This document shows, piece by piece, positions 60,510 through 64,000 of a stretch of 64,000 nucleotides of DNA. Every line of letters starts with the position of its first letter. Position 1 is the stretch's first letter. Position numbers and translations under genes: made by a program. Source of the DNA: Ziziphus jujuba (Eukaryota > Streptophyta > Magnoliopsida > Rosales > Rhamnaceae); NCBI RefSeq assembly GCF_031755915.1, contig NC_083387.1, positions 10,685,001 through 10,749,000 of the forward strand, read 5' to 3'. The notes under the pieces are model-generated. The model had not been told where the DNA came from, made no database searches, and saw nothing but the letters and a program-made list of their open reading frames with translations.

Positions 60510-63500
60510 GAACTCCAACTACTCTGTCACAAGGTCCAAGTCCCTATTCAAATCCCCAAAGGGCAAGATTGCATCAATGTTTGTGATAACTCTAAGAGAA
60601 AAGCCTCAATTATTGATTTATCCTTTACAACGATCCATATTATGACCTGAAAAACCCATTTATAATCTACAGGTTAGCTGGCACGTAGCACCCATATAAT
60701 CCAAAACCAATTGTCAAATCCTTGATGACTTTAAAACATGTAACATTTTGTTAAAAACCGATCTTTTAGCAATCTGGAAAGACACCAATTAGAGTACTTT
60801 ATCCAAAGCATGTAGATAATAAAGGATAGTGTTTTTGATCTACCACTTATAAAATTGCTTGAAATTGTGTGTGCGAACTACGAGACTGAAGTTATTAAGA
60901 AATAAATACAAAGGAGCTGGTTCAAAAATCCTTATCTTGATATCTATTTGGTCCGTTGAAGTTTCTTGTGGGAGGTATGGCATGGAAGAGAATTGTCTGC
61001 TAGGAGAGACTGTTTGTTGTCTGTTCCTACATGTTGGTTAGTCCCCTGTCTGGGACTTTGGTCCAAAGTCTACTACATTTGTCCAAGTGTACAGCACTAA
61101 AAATGGCTAAAACTGCTTGATTTTATTACCAACTGAGATATCCTTCTGTCCCACACATACATTGATTAGTCCAGTCCCTACAGCAGCAGCCAAAAAATTT
61201 GAAAAAAAAAAAAAAAAAAATCCCTCTCAGAAAGCCAAGTGCACAGCACTAGCACTGGTCTATCATTTTGCCATTTGGGTTCTGGAAGTTCTAGATTCTC
61301 TTCCCTATAACTTTGAATGCCTGATATTCTCTCATCTTCTTGATTCAATTATATGGGAAAAAAAAGCCAATGAGGACCACCACAAAACCATTTGCTCAAA
61401 GAGTGGCAGAAAACTGTGAAATGGGTTAAGAGGACAGAGAGTAAGCAGCAAAAAGTATAAGCATAATGTATGAAGTGGGGTATGCCTGCATGATTGTTGG
61501 ACAGATGGCCCTATTTTGTGTCCTACGTATTTATCTAATTATTTATTATTGCAATGTTTTTTTTATTATTAAGAACATTTTCAATGGTTTTGTGATTCTG
61601 TCTATTTAAAATTTTTTTATCATATTAGATAAATAGATAAAATTTTAAAAAAATACTCTTTAATGATTCTAGGCATTAGTTTTTTCAAGCTGATGTGGTA
61701 ACAAAAGAAATAGAAACTGTGAAAAATATTGTCTACTTCTGAAAGCTCTGTTAAACAGGTTGAGTCAACATTTTATTGACTTTTGTTAAAAGAAAAATAA
61801 TTCTTGCGTGGACTTTTAGTTTTTTTTAATTAGATATAATTTTAAAATAAAAAAAATTATACATTGATATTTCAGGACATTTTAAACAGAATCCATTTGA
61901 GAAAAATTATCTAAAATATTATTTATTAAATAGAAAAAATATCATACAAGTATGAACACTTTTCAAAATCAATACCACATAAACTGTAATAGAAAAAACG
62001 ATATTCTTAACACATAAATATCCATGACCACGTCAAGGGGCCAAAAAAAACAAAAAAAAAAAAAAAAGAGTTGAATTTGAAGTATCTAGAAATTTATATA
62101 TATTGGTGTACAGCTATTTGTGGACAAAATTTCTTGTGGGATGCATGAATTCTACAGCAGCAGAGTCAAACAAATTGCTTCCAAAATGTTAATTATCCTC
62201 CTTTTACATCAATCACCACATGGCTTAATCTCGTCCAAATTAAAGACCTTTCTTTTTTTTTTTTCTTTTTTTTTAACATTTTTATGATTTTATTTTCAAA
62301 CTTGAGGTTTGAGTGGCAGTGACCAATGGCCTTGGATCCAAGGCATGTCACTGCCCTTGTAAAAAAGGAAGCTTCTTAATCCTTACAGAGTGCCCTATGA
62401 ACTAGCTAGTGTCCGGGAGAAATACTTCAAATGGAAAGGGACTTTTCAGGGATGATAAGAAAAGGAAATAGAGCATCAAATAATGGGAAAAAGAAGACAA
62501 ATGGGTAATTTTTGGTGAATAAAAAAATTGCCCAAAAAATAATTACAAAAAATAAATTGTTCAATAAAGAACAAATGGTAGTGCTTGGTTCCAAAGAAAG
62601 CACAATTATGTTGCGTACGTTTGAGACCAAAAATAATAGAGAAAGCTAGCTAGGTGGCTTTTTATATATTTATATTTAATTTTTTTCCCGTAAAAATGGA
62701 AGCTAGACTTGGATTAAAAAGATATAGATAATTGGATATTGTCCTTCAGTCTAAACGAAAAAAATTGTTCTATCATTTGAAGCAAACTAAAAAATAATAA
62801 TAATAATAATAAATAAATAAAAGAAAAAAAAAATGTTGTATTATTTGAAGCAAAGCATTAAGTTTTCTCGTATGTATGCGCGGTTTGAGGAACCGACAAT
62901 TGGCTAACTTTCGACACAAACCACTCCATTTTCAACCATAAAAACAAAAAAAAGAGAAAAAAAGGAAAAAAAAAACTTTGCGGTTTTAACTCCTTTTTTT
63001 TGAAAGCAAGTATATCTACAACTTTAAATACACAAATATCTATTTCCTAGAGTGAGAATCCTAAGCAGGGGAAGCAGCTAATAAAAAATCTTGGATTTTA
63101 GATACTATCAAGCAGTTATTCATTTTATAATTAGCAATGTTCCCTAGTTAGAAATCTTCAATCTTTTATATATTTAAAAAAAAAAAAAATCCCCGCATAT
63201 ACTAACATATCATATATATGCATACATATATATATGATCTTATACTGTACTCTTTATGCATGTGTGACACAGGGACTAGCTAATTAAGAAGTAGAAGATT
63301 TAAAATCCTGTAATTGATAAAGGACGGTATATTGTTTGATAATCAGCAGACAAATCACTGAAATTTCAAATTAAAGTAGGAAAAACTAACATCTTCTACT
63401 TTTTGTTAGCTTATATACGGATGGGATTTTGTTGACCGTATCAGACTCTGCGTCATACATATATATAAATATATATACGATTACCTACTGGAAAAGTAAT

Positions 63501-63787
63501 ATAAATTAACTCAATATAATCAGCCAAGTTGCGCAATGACATATTAATTTGAATATGTAAATGTCTCAGAAGTTCTGTTTAATGGCAGTTTGACACATAT
63601 TAATTTGTCATCAAGCAGCAGACAGTAGGTCCAAAAATATATATGCTTATATCAAACACAAAACTGCCACGCTATATATATTTATGTATTCTTATCGGTA
63701 TTATTTTATGCCTCTGCTCCCTATTCTGTGCTCTTCTTGAGCTTATGTAATCTTGTTATAAAACAAGATTGAATCATCATTAAAATT
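60507..63787. other. intergenic, no gene seen
   Basis: AT-rich with poly-A/T tracts. Slightly richer patches at 61000-61440 and 62290-62420 have no convincing frame. A compact inverted repeat lies at 62315-62355. Confidence 0.5.
62315..62355. repeat. 41-base hairpin with nested perfect palindrome
   Basis: Outer arms GGCAGTGAC (62315-62323) and GTCACTGCC (62347-62355) are perfect reverse complements. Between them lies a 16-base perfect palindrome GCCTTGGATCCAAGGC (62329-62344). It could form a bulged stem in DNA or RNA. Confidence 0.6.
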
Positions 63788-63843
63788 TTAAAATATTTGG
63801 GGGTAAGGATTTTGTTCAGCCACTGGAGGTCGTGCTTGATGAT
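63788..63843 (-). CDS. candidate last exon of a minus-strand gene entering from the right
   Basis: On the minus strand a strong plant acceptor (CTTTCTTGTTTCAATTTGTTTGCAG) precedes 56 bases in one open phase that end in TAA at 63788-63790. The translation is HQARPPVAEQNPYPQIF after a split codon. No further exon lies inside the window, so the rest of the gene would be beyond base 64000. I do not recognise the tail. A chance match is possible. Confidence 0.3.
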
Positions 63844-64000
63844 CTGCAAACAAATTGAAACAAGAAAGTTTAATTAATTCACATAATTTTTTTAATAAAA
63901 AATTTGCAACTTTTTCAATTAGTATATATATGTAGCATCAACATCAGAAGATTTGCTTTATCAAGATCCTAAATTAACACTAATATTTTTGTTATCTTTC

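Overview
This 64 kb window is nuclear DNA from a eudicot plant. The intergenic sequence is AT-rich and full of microsatellites and poly-A/T tracts. Genes have short GT-AG introns, and the transposons are typical of plants. The protein families and gene structures fit a woody rosid, but the species cannot be fixed from sequence alone. Exon models were built by hand from splice sites, reading phase and remembered family sequences.

Layout. (1) 1041-2324 (+): an intronless membrane RING-H2 ubiquitin ligase of the ATL family, closest to ATL65. (2) 7937-13255 (+): a complete 19-exon long-chain acyl-CoA synthetase, clearly LACS2-like, giving 662 residues with every intron phase consistent. (3) 14153-15731 (-): a complete four-exon COR413 plasma-membrane cold-acclimation protein of 204 residues, convergent with LACS2. 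A 1.5 kb direct tandem duplication (16088-19104) lies upstream of it. (4) 24819-26279 (-): an intact intronless CYP74 cytochrome P450 without a plastid transit peptide. (5) 33277-44590: a three-layer transposon nest. (6) 47701-49118 (-): a second CYP74 copy, broken by a 22-bp deletion just after the haem cysteine. (7) 54419-58502 (-): a complete seven-exon proteasome assembly chaperone 2 gene (PAC2/PSMG2, 288 residues). (8) Beyond 58.5 kb there is no convincing complete gene, only a candidate last exon of a minus-strand gene at the window edge.

The most informative structure is a large direct segmental duplication. Sequence at about 21.8-30.1 kb (CYP74 copy 1 and flanks) recurs at about 46.3-51.6 kb (copy 2 and flanks). 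The PAC2 terminal exon and its 3' flank also recur, as a fragment at about 45.0-45.5 kb. The simplest history is one tandem duplication of a unit running from the CYP74 downstream flank to inside the last intron of PAC2. The first unit was later expanded by nested transposons. An orphan CYP74-type promoter at 27.6-28.0 kb and a further PAC2 3' fragment at 52.7-53.9 kb suggest there was once a third unit. The two CYP74 copies differ at two positions in the allene oxide synthase versus hydroperoxide lyase specificity region.

Functionally the intact genes concern surface lipid synthesis (LACS2), oxylipin metabolism (CYP74), cold response (COR413) and protein turnover (ATL, PAC2). Nothing suggests co-regulation beyond proximity. 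I saw no tRNA, rRNA, CRISPR or bacterial-type element.
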